Below are positions 42,831 through 54,313 of a DNA stretch of 64,000 bases, piece by piece. The notes beneath the pieces are model-generated. The model was not told the origin of the DNA and made no database searches. It saw only the letters and a list, made by a program, of their open reading frames with translations. Numbering within the stretch: position 1 is the stretch's first letter; every line of letters begins with the position of its first letter. Position numbers and translations under genes: made by a program. The stretch is from Nectonema munidae (taxonomy: Eukaryota > Nematomorpha > Nectonematoida > Nectonematidae). The stretch covers positions 570,001-634,000 of the forward strand of contig JAUIRK010000142.1 in the NCBI GenBank assembly GCA_030549495.1. The letters run 5' to 3'.

Positions 42831-44135
42831 TTTTCCAAAAAAAACTTTGTCAAGTTTTTTCTCACAATCGTTTTTTATTGTTTATATACTACACATGTTT
42901 GAGTATTATGTATCCATATCTCCTGTTATTACAACACATGATATTGATTTAAAAAAGCTAAGATTAACAAAGAGATCACATCAAAGGATAAACTATAATC
43001 CAGTAATATTTACATTTTACAGCAATTTTTATAAAAAAATTTAGCCTGATATATTTATCTATCATTAAATATAATATAAAATATTTAAGCAATCGATGGG
43101 TTTATTATTGAAAAATTTCATGAGATTTAAAAATTTATGAATTTAAATTTAGTGAGCTTTTAGCAAACATGATGTAAGTTCGAATTAATCATCATTTTAA
43201 CCAGAAATTAAGATTGACAAAAATACCTTCATGACGAAATAGAGAAAAGTTGATTTGGGCACGTAAATTATTATTCAAAAATGATAAAAAAAAATCTGGT
43301 CCCAAATTAATCCTAAATTTAAACCTTGAGTGATAAAAATATTTTTTGAATCAAATTGAGTATTATATTATATTACTGTATATGGATAAGCTTAGTTTAA
43401 ATTATTGAGAAATTAGGACAATATTAAACAAAAAATCGTGGAATTGAAATATAATTAGAAGTTTATATATTTGGCATTGATTGACATGTTTGATTAATTT
43501 TTGACAGGTGTCATTGATTTCCATTTTTATTCGCAATCAATTATTTAGTGAGTTTTCGTTAAAAATTTTTAAAAATAATTTATAAACAATAGCTCGTCAC
43601 GAATGAAGAAAAAAAGTTTAGGATTTTTTTAACAAATGATCAAATAAATAGCTAGCAAATAAACTAACTTACAAACTTTGTAACCAATTAAATAGCTAAA
43701 TAATAAAGGATCTAACTAAAGCTAACTAGTAAATAATTCTAATTAATATAGTATGCTGAATTTTAACTTTCTCTTATTTTGAATATCAGAAGTCAAATTT
43801 AATAAAAAAAAACATATAAAGCATATAATTTCGATTGATAGGTGAATTTTGGACTAATCTAATCTATAATACTAAAAATGATCCTTAAAAATTTTGCTTA
43901 GCTCGCGGTCTGACTAAAAATCGATAATGATTCTAATAAAATTCGTTGTACGTTTGTTTTGCGCAAAATTTTTCCGTTAAGGATTTTATTTATACATTTA
44001 TTTTTTTAACTTTATTATTTTTTTTTAAATTTATTTTTACAAAATGTTGATTATTTCACGTTTTAATCTACACTTAATATTTTAGTGCCTTCAATAGCTT
44101 ACCACCTTTCAAATCCGATTGTTTAAAGCTGAAGG
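42831..44135. other. AT-rich region upstream of SLC30A9
   Basis: No gene is visible. It presumably holds the SLC30A9 promoter, but I cannot define a TATA box amid the AT-rich background. A stretch near 43640-43740 is rich in CTAACTA-like words. Confidence 0.5.
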
Positions 44136-45713
44136 ATGGAAATCTGTCCAATAGTGATTAGGATTTTGAGGGCGCGTAGTCTAACTTCCTGCAGACATAT
44201 CCTGCCTCCAACCTCTATCCGGAAGTGCATGAGAGCATTCTCGAAGAAAAGTGAGAGCGATGGAAAAATGGCTGCCATCATCAAAGTGACGCCGAAGAGC
44301 AAGAATATCGCCCGAGAAGCGATCGATTACGACAAGAAGTTCACTGAGCGCAACTTCATGACTTCAACCCAAGCCATGTCCCAGTACTGCTTGAATGCCC
44401 AGCACTTAAAATCCCTGACCTTGTATTACCGACGCAATCCCCACCTCAACAATTTCACAAGCATTCCCTTTCTTCTCAGGAAGCAGGTGGAGAGCAAAGC
44501 TATTGAAGTGTATGGCTCTCTGGATAACGTGGGCAAGCTGATTACGGAGCGCGAGGAAAGACTTGCGCGCCTCAAAAACTCATATTCTTCTTTCTCCAAA
44601 CTGATCAAGAAGTATCACAGCATGAACAAGATTTTCAACAAAGTTGAAGATCCGCCGATGAATTCAGAGCAGACATCAAATGAGGTCAAGTTATCGAAGA
44701 TTTCACCTGAACGAGCTATTTGGTTGGCGATCGTTGTAAACGGCCTTAACTTCGTGATGAAGTGTCTCTGCTACTCCTTCACTGCATCCCCCAGTATGTT
44801 TGCGGAGAGTGTTCATTCACTTGCTGACACCCTAAATCAAATCATTCTCGCTTATGGCTTATCCGCTTCCAAAAAGAGACCGGACATCGAACACCCTTAC
44901 GGCTACCTGAACATGAAGCATGTGACTTCCTTGATCAGCGGTGTGGGGATCTTCTTCTTTGGGTGCGGCTTATCCCTCTACCACGCCATCTCCTCCATCA
45001 TCTTCCCAGCGTTGACGCAGTACCAAAACCCCTCTCTCTCAATCCTAATCCTTTTAACTTCTTTCTTGTCGGAGTCATTTACGCTGTACATTGCGATCAA
45101 AGCTCTGCGTCGCTCGTCAGCCCTGAAAGGCCTTTCTTCCTTGGATTACGCTCTATCTGCCCAAGATCCTAACTTAAGTGTCATCATACTCGAGGACATG
45201 GCCGCTGTCTTGGGCATTGTGATCGCGTCCATTGCCATGGCCATTAGCTACACTTTTGATTTAGCGATAATCGATGCAATTGGCTCTTTAGGTATAGGCT
45301 CCTTGCTTGGATTGGTCGCTTTTTTCATCATCAAATCGAATAGCAATGTTTTGATTGGTAAATCGATTCCAGTTGATCTTCAACAAGAAATTTGCAGACA
45401 ACTCGAAACTGATATTATGATACGCGCGATCCACGACGTCAAAGCGACGCATATGGGCGGCAATTTGATTCGTTTCAAAGCCGAAGTAGACATCGATGGG
45501 AGAGAAGTTACTAAAGCGTATCTAAATCAAAAAGACCTAACCTCTTTACTCGTTGAGGCACAAGAAATAAAAGATGTCGCTGCTATTCAAGCTTTCCTTC
45601 TTAAACACGGAGAAAATATTGTGGACTTGGTTGGCGCTGAAATTGATCGGATTGAGCAAAAAATTGTTAAAGATCATCCGGACATCAGACACGTTGACCT
45701 AGAAATTCTCTAA
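44136..45713 (+). CDS. SLC30A9: SLC30A9 / ZnT9, mitochondrial zinc transporter
   Basis: This is a cation diffusion facilitator family member that exports zinc from mitochondria in characterised animals. It is a 525-residue single-exon gene; human ZnT9 has 568. The N-terminus is basic and Ser-rich (residues 1-45), fitting a mitochondrial presequence. Residues about 65-165 form the ZnT9-specific domain (FTERNFMTSTQAM, PHLNNFTSIPFLLRKQVESK). Transmembrane segments begin at about 193; TM2 carries HSLAD (227-231), and TM5 has the LED (352-354) that replaces the second HxxxD of other ZnTs, as in human ZnT9. The C-terminal domain ends HPDIRHVDLEIL. The ATG chosen is the first in frame. Being intronless among TE-filled multi-exon genes is notable. 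Confidence 0.96.
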   Translation: MEICPIVIRILRARSLTSCRHILPPTSIRKCMRAFSKKSESDGKMAAIIKVTPKSKNIAREAIDYDKKFTERNFMTSTQAMSQYCLNAQHLKSLTLYYRRNPHLNNFTSIPFLLRKQVESKAIEVYGSLDNVGKLITEREERLARLKNSYSSFSKLIKKYHSMNKIFNKVEDPPMNSEQTSNEVKLSKISPERAIWLAIVVNGLNFVMKCLCYSFTASPSMFAESVHSLADTLNQIILAYGLSASKKRPDIEHPYGYLNMKHVTSLISGVGIFFFGCGLSLYHAISSIIFPALTQYQNPSLSILILLTSFLSESFTLYIAIKALRRSSALKGLSSLDYALSAQDPNLSVIILEDMAAVLGIVIASIAMAISYTFDLAIIDAIGSLGIGSLLGLVAFFIIKSNSNVLIGKSIPVDLQQEICRQLETDIMIRAIHDVKATHMGGNLIRFKAEVDIDGREVTKAYLNQKDLTSLLVEAQEIKDVAAIQAFLLKHGENIVDLVGAEIDRIEQKIVKDHPDIRHVDLEIL

Positions 45714-45760
45714 CAGAAAATATACGTATGAACATATAAATTTTTAATGTGTAATAATTT

Positions 45761-45766
45761 AATAAA
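45761..45766 (+). promoter_or_regulatory. AATAAA polyadenylation signal of SLC30A9
   Basis: It is the first AATAAA after the stop codon, 47 bases downstream. Confidence 0.6.
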
Positions 45767-48199
45767 ATTTTAACAATTTTTTTCACTTATTTTCTAAGAG
45801 AGAAGAAACTAGTTTTGAGAATTTACAAAAAGCAAATTCAGATCAAGCACTTACATAATAACAAATCAGCATTCTTTCAAAACTGGACACCATTAGTCTC
45901 GCGAGCTTCGATAGCCAATTAAATTATCCTATTCTAAAGGCGTACAAGAAATGAATACTAAGTTGCTAAAAGTGTTTGCTATTTTTTAGAGTTTAGTATT
46001 CAAAGGTTAATTTTTTAAAATATCTTTGTGTCATTTTTTTAGTTACTAACGATTTTAGATTCTAAAAAATAATAAAAACGACAGAAAATATTTTAGTTTT
46101 ATAAATAAAAAAAGACATGCTAGAATGAATTTTTCTCATTTTGAATTTTGTTTATGAATGATGCATATAGTTCTTCACGAAAAGTAACATGTTAAAGTTT
46201 TCATCAGACCCCTAAATAATTTTGCGACTCTGACGCAACCTATTTATATTTTTTCTACTGCAACCCCATTTATGCCTATTTTTTTAAAACTGAAGACACC
46301 ACCTATTTATAATTATGCTACATTGACTATAAAAATTTATAATTACCCACCATCAACTTTTCTGTTTCCAATTATTTCTCCATATGTAAATTTGCTCACT
46401 AGTTACTTTTCAATCCATAACTAACATAATTCAAGGTCGTTTGTGAATATCGATTTTAGATGGTCATTGAAAGATGTCCTGAATATTACACGCTTCTGCT
46501 ATATGTTGCAACGCAAATTCTTTGTCTATTTTCTTCAGCATAATTTATTAGGCGCTGTTTTATTGATTTGTATTTGTAATTTAGTGTCTTTCCTACTTTG
46601 CCTTCAAAAAGATTTTCAAATTATTGTTTATAAACACAATATTAGCCTTTTTATCTAAGTCAATTGAAAGACCAAATTTATTATAAATTATATTTTCAAA
46701 AGCATTTTGTTTAAATTTTTTTCTAAAATCTTTCTATCTAAACTGGGCATTTTTCTTTTCCAGCATTTTTGTGTAATAAAGAAGGTCTATTTTTTAATTT
46801 TATTAAAATTTTTAGCTCTTTTTCTTAGATTTGCAAAAACACATTGTTTGACCAAAATGGTAAACATTTTTTATACTGCTTCTTTGCAACGTTGGGGAAT
46901 GAAAATGGTGTCTATGCGTTTAATTCTTAATCCAACAATGATCAGTATAACTATTCTTAAAATATGAGTCGGTGTCTCAATCATAATCATTACGACTCCG
47001 ACTCCTTCTCAAAGCGTTCGACTCCTACGGTTTCTTCCACTGCACCACTAGAGAAAATTGCTGTTCTAAACTTGATACACAAATCCTTGAAAACATATTC
47101 GTCCAAAAAAAGCAACATCTATTATTATCAAGTCGGTGGTGTGGGTTTCCAAATAGGCCTTAACCAAATTCTGAAAATCTTCAGAAATCTTCATATAACT
47201 CGTTTTAGCTGCTACCGCTGTTGTTACGGACATTGCAAGGCGGTTCTTCTTCGATCATATTTTCTATGCTTTCTTCAATTTGGAAAATTAAAATATTTGA
47301 ACTAGAGGAGGCAAACCAAGGATGAAAGGCTGTAGATAGCTGCTATTCTTAATCTTAAAGAAGGGTTTTAAATCTCTTTTTAAGTCTGCTCAGCTAAAAT
47401 TGGGTTGAACTGCATTAGAATTTCGTTATAAAATGTTTTGGAGCAACTGTACTCATTTAAGTTGTGAAATAACATTTAAGTAAGAAAATAAATATTTTAT
47501 ACGTGGTATTCAATCTACGTCATATGAGTGGTGAAGCCCCTACAACGTGTTCTCTGCACAGGACATCTTTGAAGGCTTATAAGCCACGCTTTGTACATTC
47601 GATTCAAGAGCATAAGTCATGATAGCATGGATAGTATGCAAGCATACTACCAAAACCGTTGCATGTTTCATGACTTTATTGCTATATAACTGGCAAGTAG
47701 GTGTTATTGGCAATGAATAGCCTAGTTCTTGATGGCGTTTATAATAATCAATAATGAGTGTGGGATTAAGAAAAAAAGTTATAAAAAAAAATGGTAGAAC
47801 AGAAGTAAAAAGTAACGGATGTTTATTTGTCAGATAATAATTCTAAAAGTTAACTTAAGTTAATCTATCAACAAGAATTTACATCTAACGGATTTGTGTA
47901 GAGTTTTTCATTGATAACAATTTCGTAAACTAGTAAATTTGTTAATTTCTTTTTCCAAAAAAGAGATCAATAATAATTTATTTTCAATTTTTAATTTTAA
48001 TTAAATTCAAAACAAGTTGATGTGCTGTGTATACATTTGAAATTTGCTAAAATGATAAAGCCCAATTAAACTTTTCACACATTTATCTCATACAGACCAA
48101 TTTATGAAAAAATAATTCACAATAAGTTGATTGCCCACCTTATAAGGATTGTTTTTTTTCGCAGAAAATCAAATTAGGTTTTACTAACATGCTCTAACT
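45767..48199. other. AT-rich intergenic region
   Basis: No gene could be supported. There are short open stretches at 46443-46658 and 46964-47305 without family resemblance, and a patch of normal complexity at about 47510-47720 with an exact palindrome. Confidence 0.5.
47632..47649. repeat. Perfect 18-bp palindrome
   Basis: TAGTATGC and GCATACTA are separated by AA. Outside it GTCATGA (about 47616) and TCATGAC (about 47669) form a second inverted pair, so the whole block could make a hairpin. The function is unknown and a MITE core is possible. Confidence 0.6.
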
Positions 48200-48800
48200 A
48201 TGCTTTCTCATATCAAGAAGCTTTTATAGAGATTAAATTACAATTTGTTTCTTTTTAGACTTTAAAAAGCATTTGATGAAATCAACTATAAAGTTCTTCT
48301 TCATAAAGCTTCAAAAATCGGTATAAGAGGCATTTTCCATAAATTTATTGAAAGCTATTTACAGTTTCGTGAAAACAACCTAATTTTTAGCAATAACAAG
48401 TCAGAAATATTTCTCAGGACATTTACCTTACTTAAAATTCATTAATGGAATAAACTGTATTAAAAATAAAGAAGCAGAGATCATCATGTATACTGAGGAT
48501 TCAACTCTAAGCTTTAGCACAAACATATATCAAGATTATTACATATAAAAAGCACACCTTGAAATTTTATATAAAGGTTTTCTGAATATAAAAATTAATC
48601 TAGAAACATTATATGATATTTTTAGGCTAGAAATCTTTTTCAATAAAACTAAAATATTCAGATAGAATAAAATTTGTTCAGATATATGTTAGAATTTCTA
48701 AAGTTCTATACATGAAATTTCAAGTAAATTGGAACAAGAACCTAGAACTTAGAAAATATCCATTCCATAATTTATGAATATAGAACTAAATGTAAAATAG
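48200..48800 (+). mobile_element. LINE fragment, reverse transcriptase (degraded)
   Basis: Frames give DFKKAFDEIN in broken form, then KVLLHKASKIGIRGIFHKFI, ESYLQFREN and, further on, INGINCIKNKEAEIIMYTED for the [YF]xDD region. This matches the LINE palm order LDFKKAFDTVNH, LL.KL..GIRG, WF.SYL.NR, Y.DD. A frameshift in the first motif and many changes show it is dead. It directly abuts the - strand LINE that ends near 48830. Confidence 0.7.
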
Positions 48801-51154
48801 CAATTATTAGATAAAAAATAATCAAAGTAGTGTAGGTAGGTAGGAAGAAATATCTAAGCACTATCGAACTTCTCCATATGCTTGCGAAATGCTTGAAAAG
48901 TTATAAAGTTGAAGTTCGAGAGAATTGTATTGATTTGTCTTGTGAATTGATTAGGAATGAGGGACTTTGGAGAAATTGATTAGTTGTTGAGGGAGTTTGT
49001 AGTGTAGAAAGCTGGATTTTTGAAGTGGTAGTTGAAGGATGATTGATTTAGCAAAGGTAGTAAGGTGGGTATTAAAGAATATTGGTCTTTTCGGAGATTG
49101 CAAGTTTGACTCTATGAAGATAATGAGAGAGCTTAGGGCATTAAGGAGGTTCGGATATGAAAGTAGTTCGTAGAAATTAGATGGTGGACGATTGAGAGTT
49201 TTGACGGATAGTGAAAGAAATGAAGTTCTTGCGTGGTTGTAGTGGCAGCAGGAAAGTAGAAGATGCTGAGGTGTTTCTTATTGATTGCAGTTGAATCTAC
49301 ATAGATTGCTTGGTGATTTTTTGATGCGGTAGAGATAGGAGTTGCAGGGGCAGTGTCCGGCTACCATCTGATTAGCGGTCGTGGTGGGAAGAATTTCTTA
49401 TTTGACCAAATGTCCAGAATTTGGTTTAGATTATTTATATGTTGGAAGAAAATAGAGGGTGAGGATTGGATGAGCTCTTGTCTAAGGTATTGAGTGTTAG
49501 ATCTAAGTAGAGGGGTATATGTTTTAGGGGAAAAGAGGTATCCCGTTTGTAAGGTAAATTTGGGGGTACTTTTTTAGCTAGCTTATCTACATAAGTGTTT
49601 TCTAGAATGTTTGAATGAGCTGGGCACCAGTAGAGGTGTATTTCAAAGTAATTTGATAAGTAAGTGATTTTTAAAACAAGGGTGTATGTTAAGAATGGGA
49701 TGTTGTGTTTGAGGCTTAGGTCTTTGATGATGTTTTGTGAGTCTGTAAAAAAGTGTAGTGTGTTGTAATGTCTAAAGGAAGACTCATTTTGGCTTATGTA
49801 ATCGAAAGCATGTAGAAGGGCATATCATTCACCACTATATATTGGAAGAGAGGGATCAATGGCAGACGTTTTTGAGTAAAAAGGCAAAGGAGAAAGAGCC
49901 TTTGAAGAGTGCAAAAGCACAGGAAGATTTGTTTGCGGTTTTTGAGCTATCCAGGGATATTCTTAATGAAATTGAGTTAAAGTTGGAGCGGGTAGTAATT
50001 AGAAGTTTAGCGATGGATTTGATGAAACAGTTGTGAAGAGAGGAAGGTAATGGTGAAGAAGGGTGAAATAAAGGTGGTGGATTGATTTTGGGTTGGATGA
50101 GAATGTTGTTGAGTGAAGACAAAAATTGTTGGAGTAAGGTTTTGCAGTAAGTTTGAGAGGGAGTAATTTGAGTGTTATGGAAATAGAAGGACTTAAGATA
50201 AGAATTTAGTTCTTTGCGGGTCATGATATATTTTTTGATAACAGTTTGTTTGAGATGAAGGGTTAGACAAAGGCAGTTCGTGATGAATTCTAAGATTCTA
50301 GTAGGGGAGGTTTTGTAGGCCCTGGTCATTGTGATGAGGCAAAAGCGGTGGATTTTATTTAGATAAGTGAGTGATGAGTTGTAGTTTAATTATAGGCCCC
50401 ATGAAAGAATGCCATACTCAAGCGTAGGTAGGATGATTAATTTGTATATAAAAGATGAGTGTTGAATACATAGACCCCATTTATAAGATATAATTTTACT
50501 AAGATAAAAAAGAGTTGAAAATAGTTTGTGGTATAGGTTTTTGATGTGGGATGACCATTTGAGGTTTGATTGAAAGGTGAGCCCTAAATATTTCATGGAG
50601 GAAGATGGTTGGATGAGGATATCGCTCGATGTTAATAGTGAGAGGTGAGGGGAATGTGTTCCTGTGAAGTGTATAAGAGTTGATTTTGTTGCGTTAAATT
50701 TTATTTTTAATGAATCGGCTGCAAAAGTTACCGTGTTATAGAGAGAGTTGATGTTTATTATGTAAGATAAAGATCAAGGTTAGATCATCTGAATAGCATT
50801 TAAAAAAGGCTGAAATGTTAGCTATTATATCATAAGTATAATATAAGTATAATTCAGAGGATATCGTAGAGGCACCCATCTTGTGGCGTGGATAGTAATA
50901 GGGAATGAATTGCAACTAGAGAAATGTGGTTGAATATAAGACACCAATTTGAAAGGTAACTTTAAATAAATTTAATGAGATAATTGGGATATTTTTGTCT
51001 GATCATGTTGAAAATGATATCAGGATGCCATGCTGAATTGAAGGCGTTGTTGGAGTCTAGAAAGAGGGCGGATGATGTTAATTTGGAAGATAGTTTTGTT
51101 TCGAGGTAGGAGGAGAGTCTATATAGAGCGGATTCTGGACTTTTATGTGGGAGG

Positions 51155-51421
51155 CCGTGACGGATCTAGAGGTGGAAGGATGGGGGGGATACATCCTCCC
51201 CAACTCGTGATACAAATATAAGAAAGGATTTTATTATTTGACTTTTTTAAAATAAAACTTGTATTAAAATTTAATTTGAACTTTTAAATTTCAATCATAC
51301 GTTTTTTAGTTCGTTTTTCGCATACTTCAACTTTAAAAAATACTTTTTAACTTGTCATTTTGTATATATATTTTCTTCATACACCCCCCCCCCCCACTGA
51401 AAATTCCTTCATCCGCCACTG
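51155..51421. mobile_element. hAT-type MITE inside the LINE
   Basis: The flanks GTGGGAGG (51147-51154) and GTGCGAGG (51422-51429) are an 8-bp duplication with one mismatch. The left end CCGTGACGGATCTAGAGGTG and right end CCGCCACTG form an inverted pair of the CAGTGGCGGATC class known from hAT elements. A run of 13-14 C lies near the right end. It splits the LINE RT frame between FQFAY and the following text. Confidence 0.85.
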
Positions 51422-52484
51422 GTGCGAGGTATGCAAATTGAAAGGGACTAATTTTGTTAGATCTTGTGATGTGAAAGAGAAATCTTTTGCGTAGAATTTT
51501 TTCTAAGATTTTTCCTAAAGTAGGAAGGATGGTGATTGGTCGCCAGTTGGTTATGAGGCCTAAGTCTTTGTTGGGTTTAATTGGTTTAATTGTAAGGGTT
51601 GCAGAGTCAAGATCACTCGGAGAATTTATGTGGGTAATAGTTGAGGGAAGTTTTGACTTTAATTGATTTAGGAAGGTGGTCCAGTGAGTTTTAGGTGTAT
51701 TTTGATTTGATAGTCTTGTGAAAGGTTTTTTATTAACTTGATAAGTTACAAAAAGATGATTGGAAGCAGATAGTGTGTTTGAGATGTGCCAATTTGCAAT
51801 AAATTTTAATGTATTTTTTGAGGCTATGGTCAGGTCAACATTAGAGGACGCGCTTTTTTTGTTAGTAAATTTCATAAAAGTAGGGTCTTTAGATGTATCG
51901 ACTATGTAAAGATTATGAGGCTAGGAAGGAGAGGAGTTGCGCGCCACGCGTATTTTGTAGTTCTACAGGAAAGAACGGGAAATGCAATCTGTTCTGATGA
52001 TTATGTGATGATTTTTGAGGTAAAGTAGTAATAGGTTGTGAGTGGCTTTAAGATCGTGAGAAAAGTTTAAGGAAATGGCATTTGTATTGGAAGGGGCCAA
52101 GTAGAGTGGACAGAAAATAAGGGGTGAGTTTTCGCTAAATTTTAGTACAAATATGTATTCTTGAGTCGAGTGTTGATGAATGAAAGAAATGTGTATAGAT
52201 GATTTTATGATGATATAGGCTGAATAAAGAGTTACTGTAGGGGCTTGTAGTACAGTGTAATTTGGAGGAATTGAAAGCAAAGAAGAGTTTTTTGTGTAGG
52301 GCTTGTTTATGGATATAATATCAAAATAGTTAGAATGTAGGATGTTAAAGAGTTTCGACCAAGATGTTTTGTAGTGGTTTAGATTTATGTGGAGAATGTT
52401 TAACATACATAGGTTTTGAGTAGGTTTTGGTGGTTTTCATTTAGGTTAGTAAGGTGTTGTAATCGAAAGGGGCATGCTTAGGAG

Positions 52485-54107
52485 GGGTATTACTAATTTG
52501 TGGGCAGAAGTGGGCAGAGGTTTAAAAAATAAGAATTTTGAAAGTATAAATTTTTTAGATTATTTTTGCAATAAAATGTTTATAATGTTGTTTAAACTTT
52601 TAACTTTTTAGATTATATCAAACATAAAAGTAAATGAATATATACGTTTATACATTTTTATTAATTTTTTGGTATTATATTTTGATACTTTATATGCAGT
52701 GACACACCTAGTAGTAGAGCCTCAATGGTTGTTAAGGTGTACCTCTCAACTTAACAGTTGAAGGTCAGGGGTTCGATCCCCAAGGCTCCCAACTCTAAAA
52801 ACAAATTCACAAAAATTGTGATTAACCATCAGTATAATGCGAGCATATAGCCTTACGGTAGAAAGTGCTTTGATATCTCCAACCAACCAACCAACTATTT
52901 GAAGTTATACCAAAACTTATATTTTATAAAAAAAAATTAGAGCTCTCAAGCAAATCAATTTTGAAAGTTACAGAAGCTACAGTGTAGATTTTGTACTTAA
53001 TAAATCATATTCTTCTCAACAGTTGTTTTAATTTTTTGATATAAAACTTTAACATCACTCTTTTTGTTTTACAGAAGTCATATTCATATCACAAAGGCTT
53101 ATTTGTTACCTTTTTTTAATTCAATAAATTAGTTGAAAATTATTCTAAATAATATTATCCCTTTGTACATGAATAATAAAGGTTTTGATCAGCGCAACCT
53201 TTTACAACGTAGCATACACTATTGATTTTTAAAGTATACGTTGTATAAATTCTCGAATAATTTGAAAGATAAAGTTTAGTTTGAAATAAAAAAACATTTT
53301 ACTCATAAAAACAAATATAATGAAATAAAATTTTAAATTAGCTTTTAATTTTTCTTTATTGCACTTTTTAATAAAATTCCAAGATTTCTTCAAATTCTGT
53401 ATCTAAAAATATAAAAAAGTGTTTAAGATTTCTAAAAAATCAATTATCTTAAAATAGCAACAAAAAAATAACAAAAATGTATAAACGTATATATTATTTA
53501 ATTTTATGTTTAATATAATCTAAAAAGTTAAAAGCCTAAAAAACATTCTAAAATATATGTTAATTTAAAAAAATTGTACATAAATGAAAAAAAATATCTT
53601 TATTAAGTACGGGTCAGACTAAAGTAAGCCGTAGGGTAAGCCGCAGATAAAAAGCAACATAAAATGAAAACTACTTTAAATAGCAATACAAAATTTTGAA
53701 TATATACTAAGCTCGAGTTTTTACATCCAAAAAATAAATTATAGTAATTAAAAACAAATAAAAAAATAAAATAATATTTTATATAGTGAACATGTTAAAA
53801 TTGTGTAACTAGTTTAATCTCCTCTATTTCTCTTCCAATAAGATTTGTCTTGTGATACCAATTATTATTGTATTTTAAAAACACTCAATATTTTTAAGCT
53901 TCAAGCCAGCTTTCGAATTTTTTTATAATCTATAAGCTGTGTCATTCAAACAACAACAACAACACATTATATATATTTTTATAAAAAGTAAACTATAGTA
54001 TAAACATTTTATTGGAAATATAATTTAAAAAATTATACTTTCAAAATTTTTGTTTTTTAAATCTCTACCTACTTCTGCCTACTTCTCCCCACAAATAAGT
54101 AATACCC
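52485..54107. mobile_element. Mutator-like foldback element inside the LINE
   Basis: The target duplications TGCTTAGGAG (52475-52484) and TGCTTATGAG (54108-54117) are 10 bp with one mismatch. The ends GGGTATTAC and GTAATACCC extend into long arms. The first ~110 bp of the left arm (TTTGTGGGCAGAAGTGGGCA onward) mirror 53985-54107, and its next ~80 bp (ACTTTTTAGATTATAT, ATATACGTTTATACATTTTT) mirror 53455-53530. About 450 bp is inserted in the right arm. Long arms with a 9-11-bp duplication suggest a Mutator-like family; there is no transposase. Confidence 0.82.
52712..52898 (+). repeat. tRNA-derived SINE (family 2) inside the foldback element
   Basis: The tRNA-like head GAGCCTCAATGG...GGGGTTCGATCCCCAAGGCTC has a pairing acceptor-like stem and a perfect B box. 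The body carries AATGCGAGCATATAGCC and the tail is (CCAA)n. The T-arm and anticodon loop are malformed, so it is not a working tRNA gene. A tail copy lies at 13246-13308. Confidence 0.8.
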
Positions 54108-54250
54108 TGCTTATGAGAGGGGTGAATGTTATCGTTTGCAATTAGAGTATTTTAAACGTACAGGGTTTTCTTTGAAGATACAAGAAGCAATAGAATGATC
54201 TCTTTGACCACATTGAGCGCAGTGGGGAGAGTTTGATTTGCAGTGTAAGT

Positions 54251-54313
54251 TTGTGTGGTTAAATTTGAGGCAGGTTTCTCCTTATTCAATCTTGTGTGGT
54301 TAAATTTGAGGCA
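54251..54313. repeat. Direct repeat of 22 bp at the LINE's truncated 5' end
   Basis: TTGTGTGGTTAAATTTGAGG plus CA occurs at 54251-54272 and again at 54292-54313. The first copy is LINE ORF1 sequence (zinc-knuckle region); the second follows just beyond where LINE similarity ends, suggesting a duplication made during insertion or later slippage. Confidence 0.7.

Larger units (their letters stand above)
48829..54290 (-). mobile_element. R1-like LINE, broken and invaded by two DNA elements
   Basis: On the - strand, from 54290 down, it shows an ORF1 zinc-knuckle segment (CLKFNHTNLHC, then CAQCGQRDHSIASC). A foldback insertion interrupts it. ORF2 follows from 52406 (LNILHINLNHYKTSW, an R1-type endonuclease start), RT (NWRPITILPTLGKILEKIL; motif A LFLDSNNAFNSAWHP), KYLGLTFQSNLKWSSHIKNL, RTSPTRIL-type text, RNase H (FFTDSQNII, WCPAHSNILENTYVDKLA) and a late CCHC knuckle (CRFNC..HLLLSCCH). 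The 3' end at about 48830 shows (CCTA)n. Frame breaks are several. The head of ORF1 is missing. Confidence 0.85.

Noticed and set aside
46964-47305. Coding exon
   Set aside because: The frame is open, but it has no splice context, start context or family similarity I can see on either strand.
52717-52788. tRNA gene
   Set aside because: The acceptor-like stem pairs and the B box is perfect, but the T-arm is too short and the anticodon loop has only about four bases; the (CCAA)n tail and a second copy show it is a SINE.
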